64,000 bases of DNA, taken from positions 310,001-374,000 of the forward strand of contig NZ_JFHC01000001.1 of assembly GCF_000698595.1 (NCBI RefSeq), in the 5' to 3' direction. The stretch is from Caballeronia glathei. Its GTDB lineage: Bacteria; Pseudomonadota; Gammaproteobacteria; Burkholderiales; Burkholderiaceae. Shown here piece after piece: positions 8,247-16,573 of this stretch. The position numbers and the translations under genes were made by a program. The notes below the pieces were generated by a model. The model worked only from the letters and a program-made list of their open reading frames with translations. It searched no databases and was not told where the DNA came from. The first letter of the stretch is position 1. Every line of letters begins with the position of its first letter.

Positions 8247-9955
8247 GCAGCAAGCACGTCCGCGACGGGCCGCTCGAACGCCTTCAGATTCGAGCGCAGA
8301 ATTTCCTGCTTCACGACGAGCAACTGGCTCGGGTGCATCGAGAACTCGGTGAGGCCGAGCCCGAGCAGCAGCCGCGTGACGGTCGGGTCGCCGGCCATTT
8401 CCCCGCACACCGACACCGGCACGCCCGCCCGCTTCGCCTCGCGCAGCGTGAAGGCGATCAGGTTCAGCACCGCCGGATGCAGCGGATCGTACAGATGCGC
8501 GACGGCGTTATCCGCGCGATCGATGGCGAGCGTGTACTGGATCAGGTCGTTCGTTCCGATCGACAGGAAGTCGAGCCGCTTGAGGAACAGGCGCACGGCG
8601 ATCGCCGCCGCCGGAATCTCGATCATCGCGCCGATCTGCACGTTCGGATCGTAGGCGATGCCCGCGTCGTCGAGCTGGCGCTTCGCTTCCTGGATCAGGT
8701 CGAGCGTCTGGTCGATCTCCTGCGCGTGCGCGAGCATCGGAATCAGGATCTTGGTCGGGCCGAACGCCGACGCCCGCAGAATCGCGCGCAGCTGCGTCAT
8801 GAACATCTGCGGCTCGGACAGGCTCCAGCGGATCGCGCGCAGGCCGAGCGCGGGATTCGGCGCGGTCTCGTAGCCGTCGCCGCCGCTCATCGATTCGAGC
8901 GGCTTGTCCGCGCCGACGTCGATCGTGCGGATCGTCACCGGCTTGCCGTTCATCAGCTCGATCGCGCGCCGGTAGGCCTCGAACTGCTCCTCCTCCTCGG
9001 GCAGCTGATGCTTGTGGTTCATGAAGAGAAATTCGGTGCGAAAGAGCCCGACGCCCATCGCGCCCGCCTCGACCGCAACCTGCGCGTCATCCGGCAGCTC
9101 GATGTTTGCGCACAACTCGATCTTCGTGCCGTCGAGCGTCTGCGTGGGAGAGAACTTGAGGCGCTGGAGCTTGCGCTGCTCCAGGACCTTTTCGCTCTGC
9201 CGGTACGAATATTCCTCCAGCACGATCGGCGCCGGATCGACGATCACGATGCCGTGATCGCCGTCGACAATGATCAGATCGTTCTGCCGGATCAGCGCGC
9301 TCGCCTGCTGCACGCCCACCGACGCCGGAATGCCGAGGCTGCGCGCGACGATCGCCGTATGCGACGTGCGCCCGCCGAGGTCCGTCACGAAGCCCTTGAA
9401 CGCCTGCGTCTTGAACTGGAGCATGTCGGCGGGCGCGATGTCGTGCGCGACGACGATCATCTCGTTGTGGCCGTTGGTGGCCGCGCTGTGCACGACGAGC
9501 GTCGCCGTCGACGGCGCCCCCGCCAGCGCCTTCAGCACCCGCTCGACGACCTGCTCGATGTCCGCCTTGCGCTCGCGCAGATATTCGTCCTCGATGTCGT
9601 CGAAATGGCGGCTCAGGATTTCGAGCTGCTCCGTGAGCGCCCACTCCACGTTGTAGCGGCGCGTGCGGACGAGGTCGATGGTCTCCTGCACGAGCATCGC
9701 GTCGTTCAGGATCATGGAATGGACGTTGATGAACGCGCCCATTTCGCTCGGGGCGTCGGCGGCGAGGTCGTCGCGCAGGGCGTCGAGCTCGGCGTGCACG
9801 GCCTCCTGCGCCGCGTGAAAGCGATCGATTTCCGCGTCGATCCGGTCAGGTTCGATCAGGTAGTGGTCTACGTCGAGTGCAGCGGGCGCGATCAGGTAAG
9901 CACGCCCGATGGCGATACCGCGTGAGACGGGAATTCCATGCAGCGTGAAGGACAC
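8195..9955 (-). CDS. ptsI: PTS phosphoenolpyruvate-protein phosphotransferase (Enzyme I)
   Basis: Cytoplasmic Enzyme I, 586 residues: it takes phosphate from phosphoenolpyruvate onto a histidine and passes it to HPr. The phosphorylated histidine is H199 in GGRTSHTAIVARSLG; later FRTEFLFM and CGEMAGDP mark the PEP-binding barrel. Start choice: a GTG at 9961 is inside the Shine-Dalgarno sequence AGGAGG (9961-9966), so I use the next GTG at 9955, 5 bases after it, giving an N-terminus of the form xSFTLHGIPVSRG. It lies downstream of ptsH but is separated from it by an intrinsic terminator. Confidence 0.95.
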   Translation of the reverse strand: MSFTLHGIPVSRGIAIGRAYLIAPAALDVDHYLIEPDRIDAEIDRFHAAQEAVHAELDALRDDLAADAPSEMGAFINVHSMILNDAMLVQETIDLVRTRRYNVEWALTEQLEILSRHFDDIEDEYLRERKADIEQVVERVLKALAGAPSTATLVVHSAATNGHNEMIVVAHDIAPADMLQFKTQAFKGFVTDLGGRTSHTAIVARSLGIPASVGVQQASALIRQNDLIIVDGDHGIVIVDPAPIVLEEYSYRQSEKVLEQRKLQRLKFSPTQTLDGTKIELCANIELPDDAQVAVEAGAMGVGLFRTEFLFMNHKHQLPEEEEQFEAYRRAIELMNGKPVTIRTIDVGADKPLESMSGGDGYETAPNPALGLRAIRWSLSEPQMFMTQLRAILRASAFGPTKILIPMLAHAQEIDQTLDLIQEAKRQLDDAGIAYDPNVQIGAMIEIPAAAIAVRLFLKRLDFLSIGTNDLIQYTLAIDRADNAVAHLYDPLHPAVLNLIAFTLREAKRAGVPVSVCGEMAGDPTVTRLLLGLGLTEFSMHPSQLLVVKQEILRSNLKAFERPVADVLAAYEPAELSAALALLQKA

Positions 9956-10026
9956 GCGCACCTCCTCTAGTTGTGATGGTCCCGCGGTCTCTCAAGCCCG
10001 CGGCCGGCGCTCGTACCGCGCCGATC

Positions 10027-10055
10027 ATTATAAATTCGATTGTCTGCCGAAGCCC
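10027..10055 (-). promoter_or_regulatory. Candidate sigma-70 promoter for ptsI
   Basis: TATAAT on the minus strand (10032 down to 10027) lies 72 bases upstream of the ptsI start and downstream of the ptsH terminator. The -35 around 10050-10055 is weak. It would give ptsI its own transcript. Confidence 0.5.
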
Positions 10056-10141
10056 GGTGCGGCGCAGCAAGCACGATCCCGCTTGCCCCCGATCAGACCA
10101 CGTCCCCGTGACGGCCATATCAAGGCCGGGCGCAAGGCAAA

Positions 10142-10167
10142 CAAAAAGCCGCGTCGTGCGCGGCTTT
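10142..10167 (-). terminator. Intrinsic terminator between ptsH and ptsI
   Basis: On the minus strand AAAGCCGCG (10167-10159) pairs with CGCGGCTTT (10153-10145) across a 5-base loop, with a run of T at the 3' edge. It lies 29 bases after the ptsH stop, inside what is usually called one pts operon. Confidence 0.75.
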
Positions 10168-10195
10168 CATTGCTTCTGCTCGGACGACGATCCCC

Positions 10196-10465
10196 TCATT
10201 GTCCTTCGCCAAATTTGTCCGCAATCATCGCGAGAATGGCCTGCATGGCTTCGGCTTCGTCGGAGCCTTCGGTTTCGATCGTCACCGTGCTGCCGATGCC
10301 CGCCGCGAGCATCATCACCCCCATGATGCTTTTCGCGTTGATCCGGCGGCCGTTGCGGCTCATCCAGATCTCGCACTGATAGTTTCCCGCCAGTTGTGTG
10401 AGCTTGGCCGAAGCGCGCGCATGCAGCCCCAGCTTGTTCACGATTGTTGTTTCCTGTTGCAGCAT
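10196..10465 (-). CDS. ptsH: PTS phosphocarrier protein HPr
   Basis: HPr, 89 residues. Phosphate from Enzyme I is accepted on His15 in KLGLHARAS, and Ser46 in NAKSIMGV is the site used by HPr kinase in this lineage. It relays phosphate to the EIIA-Man-type protein encoded just upstream. The ATG at 10465 matches the usual N-terminus MLQQETTIVN; a start six codons further up has no support. With no sugar-specific EIIB or EIIC gene beside it, the branch is likely regulatory rather than for sugar uptake. Confidence 0.96.
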   Translation of the reverse strand: MLQQETTIVNKLGLHARASAKLTQLAGNYQCEIWMSRNGRRINAKSIMGVMMLAAGIGSTVTIETEGSDEAEAMQAILAMIADKFGEGQ

Positions 10466-10504
10466 GATGCTCCGCGAGCGCAATGTGAATGAAATGGGTC
10501 GCCG

Positions 10505-10993
10505 TCAGTGGCTCGCCGCCTTCGCCGAAACGAGATCCGCACTCGCGGCCGAGGCCGGGTCCGCCGTGCCCGGCGCGGACGTGGACAGCGCGCACGGGTT
10601 CATCGGCGTGGACGAATCGAGTTCCTGAATGCCTTTCGATCCGCCCTGCAGGATCTTTTCGGTGAGCGTGGTGAGCGGCGTCGCGCGGTAGCAGACGGCG
10701 CGCACGAGCATCGGCAGGTTGACGCCCGCGAGCACGCGCACGTGGTCGTCCGCGAGACTTGCCGCGATGTTCGCCGGCGTGGCGCCGAACACGTCGGTGA
10801 GCACGATCGCGCCGTTGTCTTCCTTCAGACGGTCGATTTCCGAGCGCGCGAACGCGCGGACTTCGACGGGATCGCAATCCGGCATCACGTCGATGACGCC
10901 GATCCTGGCGGGCAAGCCGCCGTAAATGTGAGCGACGCACTCGCGTAGAGCCGAAGCGAACGGTGCGTGCGCAATGATCAGAATGCCAGCCAT
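10505..10993 (-). CDS. PTS EIIA component of the mannose/fructose (EIIA-Man) family
   Basis: A 162-residue soluble EIIA domain; the phosphohistidine is His9 in IIAHAPFASAL. TDVFGATPANIA (about 65-77) is the second conserved loop of the family. The C-terminal 25 residues are alanine/serine-rich and outside the domain. It stands alone with HPr and Enzyme I, without EIIB, EIIC or EIID, which suggests a signalling role. Gene order EIIA-ptsH-ptsI is typical of beta-proteobacteria. The ATG at 10993 begins the family-typical MAGILI. Confidence 0.92.
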   Translation of the reverse strand: MAGILIIAHAPFASALRECVAHIYGGLPARIGVIDVMPDCDPVEVRAFARSEIDRLKEDNGAIVLTDVFGATPANIAASLADDHVRVLAGVNLPMLVRAVCYRATPLTTLTEKILQGGSKGIQELDSSTPMNPCALSTSAPGTADPASAASADLVSAKAASH

Positions 10994-11154
10994 GTCAGAG
11001 TTGCTGCCCCAAAACGACGAAAACCGTCGGAGAACATCGAAATACGCCTGAAAAACGGCGACCGGGACATCGATTCGGTGGCGCACGGGTGCATACCCTC
11101 AAGCTTAGTCGCCTTCCGTGAAAGCCGCTTACGGCGTCCTTAACGGCAGGTTGC

Positions 11155-11175
11155 GCCACGATCCTTAATCGTGGC
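11155..11175. other. Short hairpin between gshB and the EIIA gene
   Basis: GCCACGAT (11155-11162) and ATCGTGGC (11168-11175) form a perfect 8-bp stem with a 5-base loop in the 286-base gap after gshB. There is no convincing T-tract for minus-strand transcription, so its role as terminator is uncertain. Confidence 0.4.
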
Positions 11176-11279
11176 TTTAAGCTCCCGGTGGGATGCCGGT
11201 GATCGAGCCCCAAAACGTAATCCCGTTGACGGGCAGATTGTAACAGTCCGGTCCGGCGCGGCCGTCGCGCGCGCGCCAC

Positions 11280-12236
11280 TCACGACGCCGCGCGCTCCAG
11301 CGCGTCGATGAACATGCCGGCGACATCGAAACCGGTCTGATCCATGATCTCGCGGAAGCACGTCGGGCTCGTCACGTTGACCTCGGTGAGATAGTCGCCG
11401 ATGGCGTCCAGCCCGACCAGCAGCAGCCCGCGCGAGAACAGTTCGGGCCCGAGCGTTTCCGCGATCTCGCGATCGCGCGCCGACAGCGGCTGCGCGCGGC
11501 CGAGACCGCCCGCCGCCAGGTTGCCGCGCACTTCGTTGCCCTGCGGAATCCGCGCGAGCGAATACGGCACCGGCTGGCCGCCGATCAGCAGAATGCGCTT
11601 GTCGCCGTCGGTGATCTGCGGGATGAACTTCTGCGCCATCACCGAGCGCGCGCCGTTCTCGCTCAGCATTTCGACGATCGAACCGAGGTTCATGCCGTCT
11701 GCCTTCACGCGGAACACGCCCATGCCGCCCATGCCGTCGAGCGGCTTCAGGATCACGTCGCCGTGCTCCGCGTGGAACGCGCGCAGACGCGCCGCGTCCC
11801 GCGTGACGAGCGTCGACGCGACGTATTGCGGCCATTCGGCGATCGCCAGCTTCTCCGAGTGATCGCGGATGGCCTGCGGCTTGTTGAAGACGCGCGCGCC
11901 CGCGCGCTCGGCCATTTCCAGAAGCCACGTCGAATTCACGTATTCCAGGTCGAACGGCGGGTCCTTGCGCATCAGCACGGCGCCGAAGAACGTGAGCGGC
12001 AGGTGTTCCGGCTGCTCGGCCGCGTACCACGGCGAGCGGTCGCTGTTCGACTCGTCGCCGACGATCGTAATGCGCCGCACGCTCGCCTCGACCGCGCTGC
12101 CGGCCCACGCGAGATGCTGCGGCTCGCAGGCGTAGAGCACGTGGCCGCGGCGCGCGGCTTCGGCCATCATCGCGTAGGTCGTGTCCTTGTAGATCTTGAA
12201 GCGATCGAGCGGATCGGCGATAAAAAGGATATCCAT
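11280..12236 (-). CDS. gshB: Glutathione synthetase
   Basis: An ATP-grasp ligase of 318 residues that joins gamma-glutamylcysteine and glycine in the last step of glutathione synthesis. The N-terminus MDILFIADPLDRFKIYKDTT is the family signature. The ATP-grasp core contains ILKPLDGMGGMGVFRV (about residues 160-175), and the C-terminal metal-binding segment is EVNVTSPTCFREI. It follows gshA on the same strand after 88 bases, so both steps of the pathway are probably co-transcribed. Confidence 0.96.
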   Translation of the reverse strand: MDILFIADPLDRFKIYKDTTYAMMAEAARRGHVLYACEPQHLAWAGSAVEASVRRITIVGDESNSDRSPWYAAEQPEHLPLTFFGAVLMRKDPPFDLEYVNSTWLLEMAERAGARVFNKPQAIRDHSEKLAIAEWPQYVASTLVTRDAARLRAFHAEHGDVILKPLDGMGGMGVFRVKADGMNLGSIVEMLSENGARSVMAQKFIPQITDGDKRILLIGGQPVPYSLARIPQGNEVRGNLAAGGLGRAQPLSARDREIAETLGPELFSRGLLLVGLDAIGDYLTEVNVTSPTCFREIMDQTGFDVAGMFIDALERAAS

Positions 12237-12324
12237 AGGGTTTCACAGTGGCCGTGCGGCCTTGGTTGGTCGGTGCCGGGGCGGCGCGCACCCGCACGGG
12301 CGGGGCGCTCGCGGGCGCGCAAAT

Positions 12325-13614
12325 TCACACCTGGATCGCTTCGGGATCGGTCCGTTCGAGTTCCACCGACGCCGCGAGCAATCCGAGCCGCGCCACCACG
12401 CCGTACATATAGAAGCGGTTCGGCGGCGCCGCCCCGGGCTTCGCGTGGGTATCGGGCAGCGCCGTGTGCTCGAAACCGAGCGGCACGAAATGCATGCCGG
12501 GCGCGTTGAGGTTCTGGTCCCGCTCGCGCGAATCGTGCACGCGATAGAAGCCGCCGACCACATACCGGTCGATCATGTACACGACCGGCTCGGCCACGCT
12601 GTTTTCGATGCGCTCGAACGTATGCACGCCTTCCTGCACGATCACGTCGTGAACCTGCAGGCCGTCCTTGGCGTCGTTCATCTTCGCGCGCTCGCGCTTC
12701 GTGAGCGTGGCGAGTTCCGACGCGTCGTGCAGCGTCATCACGCCCTTGCCGTAGGTGCCGGCGTCGGCCTTGATGACCACGTACGGCCGCTCGCTGATGC
12801 CGTACTCGCGATACTTCTTCGCAATTTTCTTCAGCACGCCGTCGATCGCCTCGGTGAGCGCCTCCTCGCCGGTGCGCGCCTCGTAATCGACGCCCTCCAC
12901 GTGCGCGAAGTACGGATTGATCATCCACGGATCGATTTCGACGAGCTTCGAGAACTTCTTCGCGACGTCGTCGTAGCAGGAAAAGTGCGTCGACTTGCGG
13001 CGCACGGCCCAGCCGGCGTGCAGCGGCGGCAGCACGTACTGCTCGTGCAGGTTCTCCAGCACGGGCGGGATGCCCGCCGACAGATCGTTGTTCAGCAGGA
13101 TCGAGCAGGGATCGAAATTCTTCAGTCCGAGACGGCGCGGCGTGCGCTCGAGCGGCTCCAGCACGATTTTCTGGCCGTCCGCGAGCGCAATCGTCACCGG
13201 GCCGTGGATGTTCTCGTCGAGCGTGCCGAAACGCACGTGCAGGCCCGCCTGACGCATGATCGTGGCGAGCCGCGCGACGTTTTCGAGGTAGAACGCATTG
13301 CGGGTGTGGCGCTCCGGGATCACGAGCAGGTTTTTCGCGTCCGGGCAGATCTTTTCGATCGACGCCATCGCAGCCTGCACGGCGAGCGGCAGCACTTCCT
13401 GCGGCAGATTGTTGAAGCCGCCGGGAAACAGGTTCGTATCGACGGGCGCGAGTTTGAACCCCGCATTGCGCAGATCCACCGAGCAATAGAAGGGCGGCGT
13501 GTGTTCCTGCCATTCCAGGCGGAACCAGCGTTCGATGGCCGGCGTGGCGTCGAGGATCTTCCGCTCCAGGTCGAGCAGCGGGCCGTTTAACGCCGTGACT
13601 AAATGCGGAACCAT
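12325..13614 (-). CDS. gshA: Glutamate-cysteine ligase, Acidithiobacillus/beta-proteobacterial type
   Basis: The first enzyme of glutathione synthesis, making gamma-glutamylcysteine; 429 residues. It belongs to the ATP-grasp-like family described from Acidithiobacillus ferrooxidans, not the E. coli GshA family. Characteristic segments are HTPPFYCSVDLRNAGFKLAP (about 38-57), VVIKADAGTYGKGVMTL and VYMIDRYVVGGFYRVH. The ATG at 13614 gives MVPHLVTALNGP; a start 13 codons upstream lacks support. It is directly upstream of gshB on the minus strand. Confidence 0.92.
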   Translation of the reverse strand: MVPHLVTALNGPLLDLERKILDATPAIERWFRLEWQEHTPPFYCSVDLRNAGFKLAPVDTNLFPGGFNNLPQEVLPLAVQAAMASIEKICPDAKNLLVIPERHTRNAFYLENVARLATIMRQAGLHVRFGTLDENIHGPVTIALADGQKIVLEPLERTPRRLGLKNFDPCSILLNNDLSAGIPPVLENLHEQYVLPPLHAGWAVRRKSTHFSCYDDVAKKFSKLVEIDPWMINPYFAHVEGVDYEARTGEEALTEAIDGVLKKIAKKYREYGISERPYVVIKADAGTYGKGVMTLHDASELATLTKRERAKMNDAKDGLQVHDVIVQEGVHTFERIENSVAEPVVYMIDRYVVGGFYRVHDSRERDQNLNAPGMHFVPLGFEHTALPDTHAKPGAAPPNRFYMYGVVARLGLLAASVELERTDPEAIQV

Positions 13615-13919
13615 TGATTTCTCGCGGACTTGAGAGGAAAGATTGTAGAGCAAATGCTTTGCCTACTTGGGGATCAACCGCCGTTTCCCAAGGTTTCCCG
13701 GGCCGTCGCCGCAGGTTCGCGCCCTCAAATTTTGCTATGGCCGCGATAGTCCGGTCTTCGTCAAATCGAAAAAAGGTGAAAAAAATGCCCGCCTGGGTCT
13801 CAGGCGGGCAAAGTCGCTGCGCTCATGTCGAGCCGCTGCTGCTTTCCATGCTTACCGGTTGCTTGCGCTTTCCCGGAAAAGGGACGGCCTCCCGCGCCGC
13901 CCCGGTTCCCGGCAAGACC
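13615..13919. other. Gap gshA-amtB with promoter region and terminator
   Basis: A 305-base gap upstream of gshA and downstream of amtB, both on the minus strand. It must contain the gshA promoter (right-hand AT-richer part, about 13615-13780) and holds the amtB terminator annotated separately. I see no gene. Confidence 0.6.
13779..13809 (-). terminator. Intrinsic terminator of glnK-amtB
   Basis: Read on the minus strand, GCCCGCCTG pairs with CAGGCGGGC (13809-13801 with 13795-13787) around a 5-base loop, followed by ATTTTTT. It lies about 110 bases after the amtB stop. Confidence 0.88.
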
Positions 13920-15410
13920 TTATTCGACGTGTTCGCCATGCAGCGTGACGTCGAGCCCTTCGCGTTCGTCTTCTTCAGAGACACGCAGACCCATGACCAT
14001 GTCGATGACCTTGAGCAGGATGAAGCTCACGACGCCGCTGTAGACCAGCGTGACGAGCACGCCCTTCGCCTGCAGCAGAACGCTGCCGTCGAAGCCGCCG
14101 ATGTCCTTCACCGCGAACACGCCGGTCAGGAGCGCACCGACGATCCCGCCGATGCCGTGCACGCCGAACGCGTCGAGCGAGTCGTCGTAGTTGAACTTGT
14201 GCTTGAGCCAGGTCGCCGACCAGAAGCAGACCACGCCCGCCACGATGCCGATCACGATCGCGCCCGTCACGCCGACGAAGCCCGCCGCCGGCGTGATCGC
14301 CACGAGACCCGCGACCGCGCCCGAAATGATGCCGAGCACCGAAGGCTTGCCCTTCGCAATCCACTCCGCGAACATCCAGCCGAACGCGGCGAATGCGGTG
14401 GCGATCTGCGTAGTCATCATCGCGAAGCCGGCACGGCCGTCGGCGGCCAGCGCGGAACCCGCGTTGAAGCCGAACCAGCCCACCCACAGCATCGCGGCAC
14501 CGATCAGCGAGAGCACGAGGTTGTGCGGCGCCATCACTTCACGGCCGTAGCCGACGCGCTTGCCGAGCACCAGACAGCACACGAGACCCGCGATACCGGC
14601 GTTGATGTGCACCACCGTGCCGCCCGCGAAGTCGAGCACGCCTGCCGACGCCAGCCAGCCGGTCGGTTCCCAGACCATGTGCGCGATCGGCGAGTAGACG
14701 ATCAGCGACCACAGCGTCATGAACACGAGCATCGCCGAAAACTTCATCCGGTCGGCGAATGCACCGGTAATGAGCGCCGGGGTGATGATCGCGAACGTCA
14801 TCTGGTAGACGAAGTAGACCGATTCCGGAATCGTCTGCGCGAGGTGGCTGACGGTCAGCGTCGTGGCCTTGTCGCCCTTGACGTAGTCCATGCCGTGCAG
14901 GAACACGCGCGAGAAGCCGCCGATGAACGAACCGCCGGGCGTGAACGAGATGCTGTAGCCGACGACCGTCCAGATGATCGTGACGAGGCAGCAGATCGCG
15001 AAGCTCTGCATCGCGGTGGCGAGCACGTTCTTCTTGCGCACCATGCCCGCGTAGAAGAGCGCGAGGCCCGGGATCGTCATGAACAGCACGAGTGCGGTGG
15101 AGGTGAGCATCCAGGCGGTGTCGCCGGAGCTGATCTTCGACGAGTCGATCGAGAACGGCGCGGTGGGTGCGGCGGGCGCGGCATCGGAGGCGGCGTCGGC
15201 GCCGGACGCGGCCGGAGCGGCCGACGCAGCGTCGGCCGCCGTGGTCGCGCTGACGGGAGACGCGGTGTCGGGTGCGCTTGCGGCTGCCGTGGCATCGGAC
15301 GCGGGGGCCGAAGCAGCGGCCGGTGCGGACGCGTCCTGGGCCAGAGCGGCGCCGACACTGACGCCCATCAGCGACCCCGCCATCAACAAGGACATGAATA
15401 ATTTGCGCAT
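13920..15410 (-). CDS. amtB: Ammonium transporter AmtB
   Basis: An inner-membrane ammonium channel of 496 residues. A signal peptide (1-24, ending ALAQ) is followed by an unusually long alanine/serine/proline-rich periplasmic linker (about 25-90) before the 11-helix Amt core. Core signatures include FYAGMVRKKN, DFAGGTVVHINAG (twin-histidine pore region) and DAFGVHGIGGIVGALLTG. It follows glnK after 31 bases, the usual sensor-channel pair: GlnK blocks the channel when nitrogen is plentiful. The ATG at 15410 has an AGGAAA upstream. Confidence 0.95.
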   Translation of the reverse strand: MRKLFMSLLMAGSLMGVSVGAALAQDASAPAAASAPASDATAAASAPDTASPVSATTAADAASAAPAASGADAASDAAPAAPTAPFSIDSSKISSGDTAWMLTSTALVLFMTIPGLALFYAGMVRKKNVLATAMQSFAICCLVTIIWTVVGYSISFTPGGSFIGGFSRVFLHGMDYVKGDKATTLTVSHLAQTIPESVYFVYQMTFAIITPALITGAFADRMKFSAMLVFMTLWSLIVYSPIAHMVWEPTGWLASAGVLDFAGGTVVHINAGIAGLVCCLVLGKRVGYGREVMAPHNLVLSLIGAAMLWVGWFGFNAGSALAADGRAGFAMMTTQIATAFAAFGWMFAEWIAKGKPSVLGIISGAVAGLVAITPAAGFVGVTGAIVIGIVAGVVCFWSATWLKHKFNYDDSLDAFGVHGIGGIVGALLTGVFAVKDIGGFDGSVLLQAKGVLVTLVYSGVVSFILLKVIDMVMGLRVSEEDEREGLDVTLHGEHVE

Positions 15411-15441
15411 TCTTGTGTTTCCTCTTATCGCCTGTTTCTTC

Positions 15442-16035
<594 letters not shown>

Positions 16036-16172
16036 CTAGAGTGCTCGCAAGGTCTGGCGAAAGGGGGCTCGGAGGGAGCGCGGCGCGCGGTCGCGATCGG
16101 CTGATTCGAGGCGGTTCGTCCATGCACCAAGTTCGGTCATTCATCGAACCGGGGCACTGACCTAACAACGAA

Positions 16173-16189
16173 TGCACTTTTTTTGTGCA
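16173..16189. promoter_or_regulatory. NtrC-like binding site
   Basis: The 17-base dyad TGCACTTTTTTTGTGCA has the GCAC-N7-GTGC architecture of NtrC enhancers. It lies about 250 bases upstream of the glnK sigma-54 promoter, and only 14 bases before the ubiK ATG. Confidence 0.55.
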
Positions 16190-16203
16190 TCAAGGAAGAA
16201 ATC

Positions 16204-16464
16204 ATGAAACAGCCGAACGATGTATTCAACGATTTGCAGCACAAGATGAGCGAACTGCTCAAGAACTCGCCGGCGAAAGACGTCGAGCGCAACATGAAGG
16301 CGATGCTGTCGCAGGGTTTTTCCAAGCTCGATCTCGTCACGCGCGAGGAATTCGACACGCAGACCCAGGTTCTCGTGCGCACCCGCGCACGCCTGGAAGA
16401 GCTCGAGCAGCGCGTCGCGCAGCTCGAAGCGCGGCTCACGGCTGGAGGAGCGTCGCAGGACTGA
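16204..16464 (+). CDS. ubiK: Ubiquinone biosynthesis accessory factor UbiK (BMFP domain)
   Basis: An 86-residue alpha-helical protein. The N-terminal amphipathic part (MKQPNDVFNDLQHKMSELLK) and the C-terminal coiled coil RARLEELEQRVAQLEARL are the BMFP/YqiC/UbiK signature. UbiK helps the aerobic ubiquinone hydroxylase complex together with UbiJ. The AAGGAAG before the ATG at 16204 is a good ribosome-binding site. It is followed after 109 bases by comM on the same strand. Confidence 0.88.
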   Translation: MKQPNDVFNDLQHKMSELLKNSPAKDVERNMKAMLSQGFSKLDLVTREEFDTQTQVLVRTRARLEELEQRVAQLEARLTAGGASQD

Positions 16465-16573
16465 TTGCCATGAATTGAGTAGAGCCCGGAGCGAACCTCG
16501 GCCAGGCGAGCCGTGAAGTCTTAGTCGAACAAGCCCGCGCCGGATCAGAAAGGCGCGGCAATGAGGGGAAATC

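Noticed and set aside
6893..9925. 1010-codon open frame on the plus strand
   Set aside because: Overlaps the heptosyltransferase and is antisense to ptsI; sequence is arginine-rich and without homology. A GC-rich shadow frame.
9956..9961. GTG at 9961 as the ptsI start
   Set aside because: It overlaps the Shine-Dalgarno sequence AGGAGG; the GTG at 9955 has correct spacing.
13614..15401. 595-codon plus-strand open frame
   Set aside because: Antisense of amtB; ends in glycine/arginine low complexity.
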